Shown here: in pieces, positions 40,345 to 50,166 of the stretch
Layout of the letters: every line of letters starts with the position of its first letter
Position numbering within the stretch: the first letter of the stretch is position 1
The notes under the pieces: generated by a model
What the model was told of the DNA's origin: nothing
Database searches by the model: none
What the model saw: only the letters and a program-made list of their open reading frames with translations
Translations under genes and position numbers: made by a program
Assembly (NCBI RefSeq): GCF_007744675.1
Contig: NZ_CP036269.1
Coordinates: 1,255,501-1,319,500 of the forward strand
DNA length: 64,000 bases
Direction of reading: 5' to 3'
Origin: Gimesia alba
GTDB taxonomy: Bacteria > Planctomycetota > Planctomycetia > Planctomycetales > Planctomycetaceae

Positions 40345-43212
40345 TTATTCCAATGAGGGAGGTGGTTCTGCAGCATTGATCTGCTGATACAGTTTCGGCT
40401 CAGGTGTATAGGCAATCACTCGTAAATCATCAAACAAAATCGAGCCCATACCATTGAGCGAAAGCGTTAAAATGAGATTGTCACTTTGAGGGACTTCTCG
40501 GATCAGGTCAATTTTTTGCCAGCCAGATTGCTCGTTCCAGTGCAGGGCACCTCCCGGTCCCATAATGCTATCCTGAAAAGTCGCTCCCTGAGGGTTACCG
40601 GTAATGGGACTGGAAACTTTAACCCAGCCGGTCACATGCACAATCTGACCACTGCGAACAGACAGAGGAGGAGCAGTCACTTTCACCAAGGGGCCTTCTA
40701 TATGGGCTGGCATTTGTTTACGACTTAGCGGGGCTGCGAGAAGTCGCAGACTGAAGTCACCGGATTTTTTGTCTCGCGGATATAATTCAGCGATGGCTTC
40801 TGTTCCATCAATGGCATTTTGTTCGTGCTTCCAGCGCTCTACGACCATCGTATCAATGTCTTCAAAATCGCCGGAACGTAGCAGGTTGGATTCAATATTT
40901 TTCCCGCTCCGTCCGATTTTCGAGATCATTTTCCAATGGTCGGGCAATGTGCTGTAAGCGATGGTATACGGGCTTGTCATCGCAGACGAAAGCGTACGCG
41001 TCGCTTCAAGCCATTGACTGCGTTGTAAAATACGCAGCATCTGCATCGAGTCACGTGCATGAGTCCGTGCGGCGTGAAAGTCCTGAGCAGCCAGAGCGGT
41101 TTCAGCCTGCTTTGCTAAACTTTGCGCACGATCCAGAATCGCAGGACCATCCATGCGGGCGATCTGACTGACACCCAGCTGAACCAGCTCGGCATTGGTT
41201 TTTTGGCAGCGTTTCAGTTTCGTTTGGCACAGTTGCACACAGGTTTCTGCAGAAGGCCGGCTCAGAGCGGCCACTTTTTTTCGTAGCTTTTCGATCAATC
41301 CCTGATCCGACGTCATGATAAGAATAGAGGTCATATCAAATTTGGGAATCGTAATCTGCACGCCGCCATTGACCCGTTTACGATCTAAGTTTTTAATTTC
41401 CGTGGTACTCAACTCCCAGACTGAAGCAGAAACATTCCCTCCTGGAATCACAATCGTCGCATCATTGCCGGCCATCTGATCGGGGACAAACTGAGAACCT
41501 TGCCGATACCAGACTGGTAAAATCAGGGTTCCGTATTCCGAGTGAATGATCGCCGCCTGCATTTCCTTCTCGGCCTGCTTTTCTCGTTGAATTTGCATTT
41601 CCCGTTCTTCCAGCAGCTCATCACGCAGCAATCGTTTTGAGCCGGAATTTTTAAATGCTGCACTCAACTGCTTGATCCGTGGCGATTCTCGTTGTCGCAA
41701 ACTAAACGGAACATGAGAAATGACAGACCCTGTCGCCAGCCAGTGTTCGATCAGATCAATTTCCATATTCAACTGGCGAATCACCAGTTTGCGTTCCAGC
41801 GCTCCTGGTATGGTTGTGTCATCCAAGCGGGTTGTCGTCCAGTATCCATTGCCGCGACAACCGGCAGAGAGAGTTGCGTAAGTCTGCAGGCGAATTTGTT
41901 CCGGCTCGACGATGATCGGAGCTTTATTCGACGAACTTCTCCAGCGCACATTAGCCGAAGTCGGTTCGGTCTGAATCCAGGTCCACAGAAAGCGGCCCGG
42001 TGCAATTCGCGTTTTTTCGATCAACGTATCACGGTATTGTAGCAGACTGATATCACTGTTGAGAATATGGGGGCTGGAGCCAATCATCGACACTTCTCGC
42101 GCGATCTGCCGTTCTTTACCCAGAACATCTGCCATGATCGGGCGTTTAAACTGCTGGTCGGCACTTTGAATCTGTCCGACACGGCTGCGGATTTCATCCC
42201 ACTGCTTTCCTGGAATTTGTGTTCCCAGGTTCCAGAAAATGATTGGCGCGGTCTGCTCTTCAAACGGAATCAGCGTGGCGTCTCGGGAAGGGAGAAAGGA
42301 GCCGTCCTGAGCCTGAGGGCGAGGAGGCGTTGCCATCGCCCAGAGACCTTGGCTGCGTAATTTTGCGAGGAACTCGTAGTCATCGAATTCAGGTGCCCAG
42401 ACGACATTCAAACCAGCCTGTTTGAGTTCTGCCAGATTCTCACCATGAAAACGGGACATCCGCGGAAACATGGGTTTGCCCTGCAATTGGACCCGATCCA
42501 GTAGAAATTCGACAATCGGCTTTGAATTTTGCTTATTCAAAGCTGCAGCAGTTTCCAGGACTCTCTGATTTGGATGAACGATGGGAGAGAGTTCCAGGTC
42601 ATCCAGCAGGAATTCAATTTTATCTGATGAAGAACGAGTTACTATCAGCACGCGTTCCACGTACATTTCACGGGTATCGACTTGACGAAGCTTGCTGCGT
42701 CCGCGTAACAGTCCCAGGGATTGATTCACCAGGGTATCGGTAGTCGTGCAGCGCAGTTCCTGCCATTTGCCCTCATCGGTATACGTATCACCAATCAGGT
42801 AGATTCGGGCCGGGGCACCTGTTTCCGGATCTATCTGGTGGGGCAGCACCGCCTCTAAACCGATGCGCGTACCACGTCGATTGGATCTGAACCAGAGCGA
42901 CGCCGTCAATTCATTGATAATGCGGCTGGAGGGGAGCCGATGGGAAAGCTCAATTAAGGACCCCAGGTTCCCGGTGACAATTTGCAAATGTTCGCAAGCC
43001 GCTCCAGCGTGTGGGACGGTTGTATTCCTGACGTGCCATTTCTTTTGCGCCTGCGAGGAATCAATGCGAACCTGCCAGCTGACTCTCGATGTGTCATCAA
43101 AATTGGCTTTGAATGACTCTGCGCGCAACACTGATGCGCCAAGAAGTTCCAGAACCAGAACTACCAGGAAGATGCTTCGTCCTTGAATCAGCTTACCAAT
43201 TTTTGATGGCAT
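40345..43212 (-). CDS. Large secreted modular protein (two carbohydrate-binding-like domains around a barrel-like core)
   Basis: A 955-residue exported protein. A signal peptide (IFLVVLVLELLGASVLRAE) is followed by a jelly-roll-like module (about residues 35-215; FKANFDDTSRVSWQV, ELTASLWFRSNRRGTRIGLEA, IEFLLDDLELS). A central part (MFPRMSRFHGENLAELKQAG, VVWAPEFDDYEFLAKLRSQG, PIIFWNLG) looks like a glycosidase-type TIM barrel, but no catalytic acid pair is evident. A helical segment follows. The last part is another jelly roll (VHVTGWVKVSSPITG, GSILFDDLRVIAY). A polysaccharide-related role is inferred from architecture. The ATG at 43212 is used; the TTG one codon before is not. Confidence 0.65.
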   Translation of the reverse strand: MPSKIGKLIQGRSIFLVVLVLELLGASVLRAESFKANFDDTSRVSWQVRIDSSQAQKKWHVRNTTVPHAGAACEHLQIVTGNLGSLIELSHRLPSSRIINELTASLWFRSNRRGTRIGLEAVLPHQIDPETGAPARIYLIGDTYTDEGKWQELRCTTTDTLVNQSLGLLRGRSKLRQVDTREMYVERVLIVTRSSSDKIEFLLDDLELSPIVHPNQRVLETAAALNKQNSKPIVEFLLDRVQLQGKPMFPRMSRFHGENLAELKQAGLNVVWAPEFDDYEFLAKLRSQGLWAMATPPRPQAQDGSFLPSRDATLIPFEEQTAPIIFWNLGTQIPGKQWDEIRSRVGQIQSADQQFKRPIMADVLGKERQIAREVSMIGSSPHILNSDISLLQYRDTLIEKTRIAPGRFLWTWIQTEPTSANVRWRSSSNKAPIIVEPEQIRLQTYATLSAGCRGNGYWTTTRLDDTTIPGALERKLVIRQLNMEIDLIEHWLATGSVISHVPFSLRQRESPRIKQLSAAFKNSGSKRLLRDELLEEREMQIQREKQAEKEMQAAIIHSEYGTLILPVWYRQGSQFVPDQMAGNDATIVIPGGNVSASVWELSTTEIKNLDRKRVNGGVQITIPKFDMTSILIMTSDQGLIEKLRKKVAALSRPSAETCVQLCQTKLKRCQKTNAELVQLGVSQIARMDGPAILDRAQSLAKQAETALAAQDFHAARTHARDSMQMLRILQRSQWLEATRTLSSAMTSPYTIAYSTLPDHWKMISKIGRSGKNIESNLLRSGDFEDIDTMVVERWKHEQNAIDGTEAIAELYPRDKKSGDFSLRLLAAPLSRKQMPAHIEGPLVKVTAPPLSVRSGQIVHVTGWVKVSSPITGNPQGATFQDSIMGPGGALHWNEQSGWQKIDLIREVPQSDNLILTLSLNGMGSILFDDLRVIAYTPEPKLYQQINAAEPPPSLE

Positions 43213-43215
43213 CAA

Positions 43216-43705
43216 TGCCCAGACTTAAACCCATCCCTGGGGTAAGAAATAAGATTAAAAGATCGACTACTATACTGATTTGCACAACAATGTCTACTGG
43301 ATTTCAAATAACGGGATTAAACGCTAGCCGAATATATTTCCCAGCTTACATAAACCGATCGTCGTTCAGCATTCTTTACGAATTGTTGTTCGCTGTCCGG
43401 TTTTCGTTGCAGTTGCCCCACAAACACGTTGTTTTAAAGCAACATGCTGTTGAATTAGTAAAAATGGCTGCAAACCGTGGGGATTTTAGAAGAAATTTCA
43501 ATCTTCGCCAATACGAAGCCATTCATTTTTGCGAAACTGATCAAAGGTTGCTGTAGTGTTTGATGTTCTCGAAGTGCTTTATTAACGGCAACTTACCGCA
43601 AATTCTTTATTAAATATTCATAATCGGCATGAAATCTGTTCTATTAGTTCTCAGTTTCCCATGTGGAATGTGGTTTTTGATGAAAGTACTGGCACAAACT
43701 GAGAA
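43216..43705. other. 490-base spacer between divergent genes
   Basis: AT-rich DNA between the large secreted protein and the small helical protein. No gene, strong hairpin or repeat was recognised. A frame of 147 codons here lacks a ribosome site and has no resemblance to known proteins. Confidence 0.35.
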
Positions 43706-43993
43706 ATGAAACTTATGAATATCCGACTGACCGACGAATCAGATAGTGCAAGTTTGCCCCGCGAAGTGATTGATCTGGGCAAGAAAATTTCTGAGCTCCC
43801 GCGCGAACATCAAGCGCTTTTGGAAGTTTCTTATTCTCGTGTCATCGAATCTGTGAAACGCCGCAGACGCATTCTGGGATTGATTCAGGAAGCACTGGCT
43901 CAACTTCGTCTCGATGTGAAGTATCTGATGTTTGATCTCGACGTCACCAAAAAAGAACGCGATGAACTCAAAGCCCGTCTGGAAGAAACTTAA
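43706..43993 (+). CDS. Small helical, coiled-coil-prone protein
   Basis: A 95-residue cytoplasmic protein with no signal. It is almost entirely helical: REVIDLGKKISELPREHQALLE, then a basic run VKRRRRILGLIQEALAQL, then FDLDVTKKERDELKARLEET with heptad-like spacing. Function is unknown; a small structural or DNA-associated protein is possible because of the KRRRR run. A second ATG lies three codons in. Its TAA overlaps the stop of the convergent BASS gene by two bases, so the gene ends are packed with no terminator. Confidence 0.62.
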   Translation: MKLMNIRLTDESDSASLPREVIDLGKKISELPREHQALLEVSYSRVIESVKRRRRILGLIQEALAQLRLDVKYLMFDLDVTKKERDELKARLEET

Positions 43994-44973
43994 TTTTCCG
44001 GCGTCGCGGAATCCAATGCCTCCTCTTCCTGTATCTGGCTTTCGGTTTGACGCGACCAGAGTTGTGCCAGAATCGTTCCGGTCAGCATGCAACCAAACAT
44101 ATATAACGCCGGCGGTAATGCGATCAGTTCTTTGCCCGGAAATAATTGCCCCGCCAGCACAGCTCCCAGTCCCGCGTTTTGCATGCCGACTTCCAGTGTC
44201 AGAGCCCGCCGCATCGGTTCATTCAGTTTGATGATTCCACCTGCAAGATATCCCAACACATAGCCCAGCAGGTTGATGACCAGCAGTGCGACCGCCAGAG
44301 AAAGAAACACATTTTGCAGTCGCTGCTGATTCAGACTGATAATTGTGGCAATGATCCACAGGATGGATAGATTCGCGAATGTTGGCCCAAATATCTGCAT
44401 CAGGCGGCTGAATCCGTGATGCATCTGCGACAGGAGATGCCCGAAAATCACGGGTAATACCACCTGGGTTAAAAGTTTGACAAAGGAATCCTGAGCGAGT
44501 GCGATCGCGTCAATGTCCGTTCCCGAAACCGCAAGATACAACATCAGAGGCACGAATAACGGCGAGAGCAGGGTCGCAGAAGTCGTCAGGCAGACTGAGT
44601 AACTCACATTCCCCCGCGCTGCCAGCGTCAGCACATTCGAAGCCATCGCACCAGGCACACAGCCAACCAGAATGACACCAATTCGTAATTCAGGCTGATT
44701 CAGAAAGAACAGACTCATCAAGAAAGCCAGTCCCGGCATCACCGTGTATTGCACAAATGTGCCACTCAGCACGGTATGCCAGCGGCGGAAGACTTCTCGG
44801 ACCTCATTCCCAGGCAGCAGCGAACCAATCACAAACATCGTCGCTGTGAATAAATACGGCAGATAGGGTTGGGAATCATGAAACGGGTGAAAATCGAGGG
44901 GAATCATCCGGTCCCAGAAAACCGCGATCGCAGACAGCAGTATCAGCCAGAAGAGTAAAAAACGTTGTAGCAT
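43990..44973 (-). CDS. Bile acid:sodium symporter family transporter (BASS)
   Basis: A 327-residue inner-membrane protein with about ten helices. Family features include the unwound-helix regions GCVPGAMASNVLTLAARGNVSYSV and EVGMQNAGLGAVLAGQLFPG, which in BASS proteins form the crossing helices around the sodium sites. BASS members carry organic acids such as pyruvate or pantothenate; the substrate is not predictable here. The C-terminus is short and acidic. It is convergent with the small helical protein and divergent from ubiD. Confidence 0.88.
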   Translation of the reverse strand: MLQRFLLFWLILLSAIAVFWDRMIPLDFHPFHDSQPYLPYLFTATMFVIGSLLPGNEVREVFRRWHTVLSGTFVQYTVMPGLAFLMSLFFLNQPELRIGVILVGCVPGAMASNVLTLAARGNVSYSVCLTTSATLLSPLFVPLMLYLAVSGTDIDAIALAQDSFVKLLTQVVLPVIFGHLLSQMHHGFSRLMQIFGPTFANLSILWIIATIISLNQQRLQNVFLSLAVALLVINLLGYVLGYLAGGIIKLNEPMRRALTLEVGMQNAGLGAVLAGQLFPGKELIALPPALYMFGCMLTGTILAQLWSRQTESQIQEEEALDSATPEN

Positions 44974-45051
44974 GGTTCCGATATCCGGTGGCAGTCAAAT
45001 GTTGAGAGAATTGGGATCGTAATATTCTGAGAGGTTCACAGCCACGATCAT

Positions 45052-45079
45052 TTGTTGATAGTTCTGAATTGGTTATGAT
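45052..45079 (+). promoter_or_regulatory. Candidate promoter of the ubiD-ubiE-ubiX genes
   Basis: TTGTTG and TATGAT with a 16-base gap, ending 33 bases before the first ATG of ubiD. The -10 is good, the -35 fair, and the position is right for the group. Confidence 0.45.
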
Positions 45080-45112
45080 TCCTGACTGTAAACAATGTGT
45101 TCCTGAATTTCT

Positions 45113-46594
45113 ATGAATAACACCATAATGATGAATGCGGACCATCTGGCCGATTTTGTAGCGAACTTTGAAGAAGCCGGGCAACTGGTCCGTATCTCGG
45201 CGCCTGTCGAGTCCGAACTCGAAATCGCCGCCATCACCGAACATGTCATCAAATCAAACCCGGAGGGATTGGCACCCGTGCTCCTCTTCGATCAGGTCAA
45301 AGGACACAAGGTCCCTGTCTTAACGAACTTGTACGGCAGTCTGCCTCGATTGCTACAGATCTTACGCACTGATTCTCTGGACGCCATCGCTGATCGCGTC
45401 GCCGGCCTCTTATCGCCCGATCTCCCGGAAGGTTGGCTCGATTCGCTGAAGATGATTCCACAGTTCTCACAACTGCTCAACATCAAACCCCGGATCGTCA
45501 AAACCGCCAGCTGCCAGCAGGTCGTCAAACTGGGCCGTGATGTAAACCTCAGCGAATTTCCTCTGTTGAAAAACTGGCCCGACGAAGCTTTTCCCACCAT
45601 CACCGCCGGGCAGATTGTCACCTTTGATCCGGATACCAATGCCCGGTTTGTGAATGCCCGACCGATTCAGGTCATCTCCGAACAGCAACTCGCGATTCGC
45701 TGGAGTCAGCATGACGCCGGCTATCAGCTGTTGCAGAAATATCAGTCCCGCGACCAGCAGATGCCCGCTGCCATCGTTCTGGGCGGCGATCCAGTCGGTC
45801 TCTATTCGGCACATGCGCCGTTACCGACTTTGACCGACCCTTATGCCTTCAGCGGTTTTCTGCGGAATCAATCTCTGGAACTGGTCAAAGGACGATCCAT
45901 TGATCTCGAAGTTCCCGCGCACGCTGAAATTGTGATGGAAGGTTTCATCGATACCACCGCCGATCCTCTGGAAGTGGGACCAGTCGCGAACCCGACTGGC
46001 TATTACAGTCCATCCGAATACGTTCTGCCCCTGCATCTGTCTGCGGTCACGCATCGCGCCAATCCGATTTGGCCCGCTCTGATTCCCGCCGCTCCCCCGG
46101 CTGAAGAAGGCCTGTTTGCACAAGCCACCGAACGCATTTTTCGTCCCCTGTTAAAATTGGTGGTTCCGGAACTGGTCGACGTCCATTTCCCGCCGTCAGG
46201 GACAGGCCGCTATCTGCTGTTTGTCAGCATTCAGAAATCCTATCCGCATCAGGCCCGCCGCGTCGTGAATGCATTGTGGAGCCTGGAACGCTTACTCTCA
46301 TTAAAGCTGATTATCGTCGTGGATCAAGATGTGAACGTGCACAACGAGTCTGAAGTCTGGTACCATGTCAGCACGAATGTGAACCCCGGTCGTGATCTGA
46401 TTTTCTCGGAAGGCCCTGGGGATGATTACGATCACAGTGCGACAGTCAAGGGCATCGGCCACAAACTGGGCTTCGATGCGACTCGCAAAACCACGGCAGA
46501 AGGGCATCCCCGTGAATGGCCGGACGCATTACAGATGCCGACCGAAATACAACAACGCGTACAGAGCCGTCTTGATGAACTCGGCCTTTCCTGA
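45113..46594 (+). CDS. ubiD: UbiD-family prenylated-FMN decarboxylase
   Basis: Decarboxylates an aromatic or unsaturated acid using prenylated FMN, typically in quinone head-group synthesis. It has 493 residues. UbiD features are LPLLKNWPDEAFPTITAG, NPTGYYSPSEYVLPLHL, and the C-terminal NALWSLERLLSLKLIIVVDQDVNVHN. The presence of ubiX two genes away supports cofactor supply, and ubiE between them points to menaquinone or a related quinone. Other UbiD substrates cannot be excluded. The first ATG has no clear ribosome site; two more ATGs follow within seven codons. ubiE begins 25 bases after the stop. Confidence 0.88.
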   Translation: MNNTIMMNADHLADFVANFEEAGQLVRISAPVESELEIAAITEHVIKSNPEGLAPVLLFDQVKGHKVPVLTNLYGSLPRLLQILRTDSLDAIADRVAGLLSPDLPEGWLDSLKMIPQFSQLLNIKPRIVKTASCQQVVKLGRDVNLSEFPLLKNWPDEAFPTITAGQIVTFDPDTNARFVNARPIQVISEQQLAIRWSQHDAGYQLLQKYQSRDQQMPAAIVLGGDPVGLYSAHAPLPTLTDPYAFSGFLRNQSLELVKGRSIDLEVPAHAEIVMEGFIDTTADPLEVGPVANPTGYYSPSEYVLPLHLSAVTHRANPIWPALIPAAPPAEEGLFAQATERIFRPLLKLVVPELVDVHFPPSGTGRYLLFVSIQKSYPHQARRVVNALWSLERLLSLKLIIVVDQDVNVHNESEVWYHVSTNVNPGRDLIFSEGPGDDYDHSATVKGIGHKLGFDATRKTTAEGHPREWPDALQMPTEIQQRVQSRLDELGLS

Positions 46595-46619
46595 AAGAAA
46601 TTGAATCGATACCGAAGTT

Positions 46620-47357
46620 ATGAATGTAGATAAAACCGGCTCACGAGTGCAGCAGATGTTTGGCGAAATCGCACCCCGCTACGATTTTATGAATCACTTT
46701 CTGTCGGGCGGAGTCGATTACTACTGGCGCTGGCGCACCGTTCGCAAAGTTGCTCCCGCGGGTGCTGCACCCATTCTAGATGTCTGCACGGGGACCGGCG
46801 ATCTGGCGATTTCCTATCTCAAAAAAGCAGGCGGCAAAACCAAGGTCGTCGGCGCTGACTTCACCCACGAAATGCTGAAGTTGGCACTCAAGAAAAACAA
46901 CAGCGAATCACTGAGCTTTCTCGAAGCAGACACTCAGCAGCTCCCGTTCTCTGACAATCAGTTTCAGATTGTCTCAGTTGCCTTCGGCTTGAGAAATGTT
47001 GCCGATACCAGACGGGGACTCAAAGAGATGATTCGCGTCTGTCAGCCCGGCGGTCAGGTCGCGGTGCTCGAATTTTCGATCCCGACGAACCCGCTGTTTC
47101 GGGCCTGTTACCAATTTTATTTTCGACATATCCTCCCGAAAATGGGACAATTACTGGCCCGCAACCAGCAGTCAGCCTATAACTATTTGCCGGAGTCGGT
47201 CTCCGAATTTCCACATGGCAAGGCACTGGCTGATATGATGGATGAATGCGGCTTGCAGGGAACCCGCTGGTATCCGCTTACCTTTGGAATCGCCACGCTG
47301 TACGCCGGCGTGAAACCAGCGAACGAAACGAGTGCGGCTGCCGAAGTTTCAGAATAA
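46620..47357 (+). CDS. ubiE: Demethylmenaquinone/ubiquinone C-methyltransferase UbiE/MenG
   Basis: Methylates the quinone ring using S-adenosylmethionine. The N-terminus VQQMFGEIAPRYDFMNHFLSGGVD is the family signature. The SAM motif I is ILDVCTGTGDLAI, and the second UbiE block is VAFGLRNVADTRRGLKEM. The length of 245 residues is normal. It lies between ubiD and ubiX. In a lineage whose main quinone is menaquinone, methylation of demethylmenaquinone is the likely reaction; this is inference. Confidence 0.93.
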   Translation: MNVDKTGSRVQQMFGEIAPRYDFMNHFLSGGVDYYWRWRTVRKVAPAGAAPILDVCTGTGDLAISYLKKAGGKTKVVGADFTHEMLKLALKKNNSESLSFLEADTQQLPFSDNQFQIVSVAFGLRNVADTRRGLKEMIRVCQPGGQVAVLEFSIPTNPLFRACYQFYFRHILPKMGQLLARNQQSAYNYLPESVSEFPHGKALADMMDECGLQGTRWYPLTFGIATLYAGVKPANETSAAAEVSE

Positions 47358-47389
47358 TAAGTTCAGAAAAGAAAACGGGGGATGTCCTC

Positions 47390-48073
47390 ATGTCAAATGT
47401 AGTCGTCGCAATCACCGGAGCCAGCGGTGCCATTTATGCCGTCCGCTTAGTCGAAGTTCTGATGGCTGCCGGCCGCACCGTGCATTTAACGATCAGCACT
47501 TCTGCCGCCCATGTCATGAAGCACGAACTCGGCTTGAAAATTGATCTGGAAAACTTTGATCCGAATCAACTGCTCCCCGATCATGCCAGTCTGCCGGCCG
47601 ACAGCACACTCAAAAAAATGAGACATGCTTCCAACGAAGATTTCGCCTTGAGTTCTGTCTTAGGCGATTCCGATCTGCAACAGGGGAAACTGGTCTATCA
47701 TCATTATCAGGATTTCTCCGCAGGCATCGCCAGTGGCTCATTCCTGACGGAAGGCATGGTGATCTGCCCCTGTTCGATGGGAACGCTGGGCAGCATCGCC
47801 TCGGGCGCCTGTGGTAATTTAATTCATCGTGCCGCCGACGTGCATTTGAAAGAACGCCGCAAACTGATTCTCGTCGCCCGCGAAACACCGCTCGGCTTGA
47901 TCCCGCTGGAAAATATGGTCCGCCTGACTCAGGCCGGTGCGACGGTCATGCCCGCATCGCCCGGTTTTTATCATAATCCGGTGACGATTCACGATCTCGT
48001 CGATTTTATTTCAGGTCGCGTCTGTGATCATCTGGGAATTAAACACGATATTCATCAGCGCTGGGGCAAATAA
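47390..48073 (+). CDS. ubiX: Flavin prenyltransferase UbiX
   Basis: Makes prenylated FMN from FMN and dimethylallyl phosphate, the cofactor of UbiD. The start VVVAITGASGAIYAVRLVEVL is the flavin-binding fold. CPCSMGTLGSIASGACGNLI and LVARETPLGLIPLENM are the conserved active-site regions. The ATG at 47390 has GGGGGA upstream and gives 227 residues; an upstream frame overlapping ubiE was rejected. It stands 32 bases after ubiE, giving a ubiD-ubiE-ubiX set. Confidence 0.94.
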   Translation: MSNVVVAITGASGAIYAVRLVEVLMAAGRTVHLTISTSAAHVMKHELGLKIDLENFDPNQLLPDHASLPADSTLKKMRHASNEDFALSSVLGDSDLQQGKLVYHHYQDFSAGIASGSFLTEGMVICPCSMGTLGSIASGACGNLIHRAADVHLKERRKLILVARETPLGLIPLENMVRLTQAGATVMPASPGFYHNPVTIHDLVDFISGRVCDHLGIKHDIHQRWGK

Positions 48074-48216
48074 GAATCAGCAACCGTGGATGGAAGCCGC
48101 CACTGCATCAAGTCTGTCCACCTCTTCTCCGAGCCTTCATTGCGATTCAACCAATTTCCGGTTAAAAACAGTATAAAGCGACGTAAGATACTACAACAAA
48201 CGGACTGATCAACTAA

Positions 48217-50166
48217 ATGGAACGGAAGGCCTTCGTGGAAGCAATTTCCCGCATTCATCAACTCGATACCAGCGTGATTAATAAAATCGCCGCCGGCGAA
48301 GTGATCGAACGCCCCGCGAGTGCCGTCAAAGAACTGCTCGATAACAGCATCGACGCCCTGGCGACCCGCATCGAGGTCGACATCATGAACGGCGGGGCCG
48401 ACCTGATTCGCGTGGTCGATAACGGCGAAGGCATCCATCCCGACGATCTGCTGCTCGCCGTTTCCAGTCATGCGACCAGCAAAATTACATCCGCCGATGA
48501 TCTCTTCAGCGTTCAGACCATGGGCTTTCGCGGCGAGGCACTCGCTTCGATTTCCGAAGTCAGCCGGTTTCGCATTCGCACAAGAACCGCCGATCAGTCT
48601 CAAGGACTCGAGTTCGAAGTCAACACGGGTACCGCCGGCAAACCGCAGCCTTGTGGCTGTCCGCTGGGTACCGCCATCGAAGTCCGTCAGCTCTTCGCCA
48701 ACACACCTGTGCGGCGGAAGTTTCTGAAAACGACCAAAACCGAATTCGGCCACATCAGCGAACAGTTCACCCGCGCCGCTCTCGCACATCCGCGATTGTA
48801 TATGGTCCTGCGTCACAATAATAAAGTCATCTTTGATCTGCCTCCCTCCGAGAATCTGATCGATCGCTTGCGACTGTTTTACGGCAAAAAACTGGCCGAC
48901 CATCTGATCTGGGTCGAATCCGAAGTCGACGACATTCGCATCTGGGGTTACGTCTCTCATCCCAGCGAAAATAAATCGACCCGCAAAGGACAGTACCTGT
49001 TCCTGAACGGCCGCTGGATTCAGGATCGCACCCTGCAGCACGCATTGACCGAAGCCTATCGCGGCTTATTGATGGTCGGAAGACAGCCGATTTCGTTTCT
49101 CTATCTCGATATGCCCGCTTCGATGGTCGATGTGAATGTGCATCCCACCAAATCCGAAGTCCGTTTCCGCGACGGCCAGCATCTGTATCGTCAACTACTC
49201 TCCACATTGCGCAGTCAGTTCCTCAGTATGGATCTGCAGTCGCAGATGTCACTCGGGAAAAAAGGGGACATCGATCCGGCTTCGATTGCACCACCGCCCA
49301 CACCGCAACAGCAGCAGAGTCAGCTCGAATTAACCAGTTGGGCCAAAGAACAACTGGGTCAAGTTGCCAAAGATCATCCCGCGGTTCAAATCAGTTCTGC
49401 TCCGCGTTCCATTGCATCAACGCCCGACCTCGCGGCTCCGTTTACCAGCAAAGACGCCATTCCGCTCTCTCACTTCCAGCAGGTCGCCGAGCAGCTGCAT
49501 TCAGCACAGGCACCGGAAGCAGCGGCGGAACCAGCCGACCTGGTCATCCCCGACATTGATCGACCCGCAGATCAGTTCGCCGAAGCCGCCACCGCCGATC
49601 TCAGACCGATTCAGGTCTTGAACTGTTACATCGTTGTTGAAATCAAAGGCGCGCTCACCATCATCGATCAGCATGCTTTGCACGAACGCATCATGTATGA
49701 GTACTTCCGCAAACGTGTTCTCGCTCAATCGGTCGAAGCACAAAAGTTACTTGTCCCCCTCACGATTGAAATGAGTGCCAAAGAAACCGCCCTCATTCTT
49801 GACCACGCGGAAATGCTGGGTAGCTTCGGTCTCGGCATCGAAGAGTTCGGCGGCAACACACTGCTTGTGACCAGTTATCCTGTGATGCTTAAAAAGGCGA
49901 ACCTCGAACAGCTCGTGCGCGACATCGCCGACAACCTCGATAATGCCAAGCAACCCTCAAGGCGGGATCTGCTGGACGATCTGATTACGATGATGTCCTG
50001 CAAAGCCGCCATCAAAGCGGGCCAGCGTCTGACGCAGGAAGAAATTTATAGCCTGCTCGAACAGCGTCATCTGATCGACGATGCCCATCACTGTCCTCAT
50101 GGCCGACCCTCGGCCTTGGTTCTCAGTCACGCCGAACTCGATCGCCAGTTCGGACGCATGGGCTAA
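48217..50166 (+). CDS. mutL: DNA mismatch repair protein MutL (endonuclease type)
   Basis: Coordinates mismatch repair downstream of MutS. The N-terminal GHKL ATPase has INKIAAGEVIERPASAVKE, VVDNGEGIHPDDL and MGFRGEALASI. The C-terminal domain keeps the endonuclease site DQHALHERIMYE, matching DQHA-x2-E-x4-E, with MSCKAAIKAGQRL and CPHGRPSALVL. It is therefore a nicking-type MutL as in bacteria lacking MutH. The linker (about residues 350-455) is Pro/Ala/Gln-rich. Length 649. No good ribosome site precedes the ATG; a GTG six codons in is possible. Codons here favour G/C at third positions more than in 0-30 kb, by eye. Confidence 0.94.
   Translation: MERKAFVEAISRIHQLDTSVINKIAAGEVIERPASAVKELLDNSIDALATRIEVDIMNGGADLIRVVDNGEGIHPDDLLLAVSSHATSKITSADDLFSVQTMGFRGEALASISEVSRFRIRTRTADQSQGLEFEVNTGTAGKPQPCGCPLGTAIEVRQLFANTPVRRKFLKTTKTEFGHISEQFTRAALAHPRLYMVLRHNNKVIFDLPPSENLIDRLRLFYGKKLADHLIWVESEVDDIRIWGYVSHPSENKSTRKGQYLFLNGRWIQDRTLQHALTEAYRGLLMVGRQPISFLYLDMPASMVDVNVHPTKSEVRFRDGQHLYRQLLSTLRSQFLSMDLQSQMSLGKKGDIDPASIAPPPTPQQQQSQLELTSWAKEQLGQVAKDHPAVQISSAPRSIASTPDLAAPFTSKDAIPLSHFQQVAEQLHSAQAPEAAAEPADLVIPDIDRPADQFAEAATADLRPIQVLNCYIVVEIKGALTIIDQHALHERIMYEYFRKRVLAQSVEAQKLLVPLTIEMSAKETALILDHAEMLGSFGLGIEEFGGNTLLVTSYPVMLKKANLEQLVRDIADNLDNAKQPSRRDLLDDLITMMSCKAAIKAGQRLTQEEIYSLLEQRHLIDDAHHCPHGRPSALVLSHAELDRQFGRMG

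Noticed and set aside
40031-40387. 118-codon plus-strand frame between aldolase and the secreted protein
   Set aside because: No ribosome site, unrecognisable content, and its end is antisense to the secreted protein gene.
43113-43556. 147-codon frame in the spacer before the small helical gene
   Set aside because: Overlaps the start of the secreted protein gene on the other strand and shows no recognisable domain.
48055-49041. Long antisense frame of 328 codons over mutL
   Set aside because: It lies entirely opposite the well-identified N-terminal ATPase of MutL and the mutL leader, has no ribosome site and no family resemblance.
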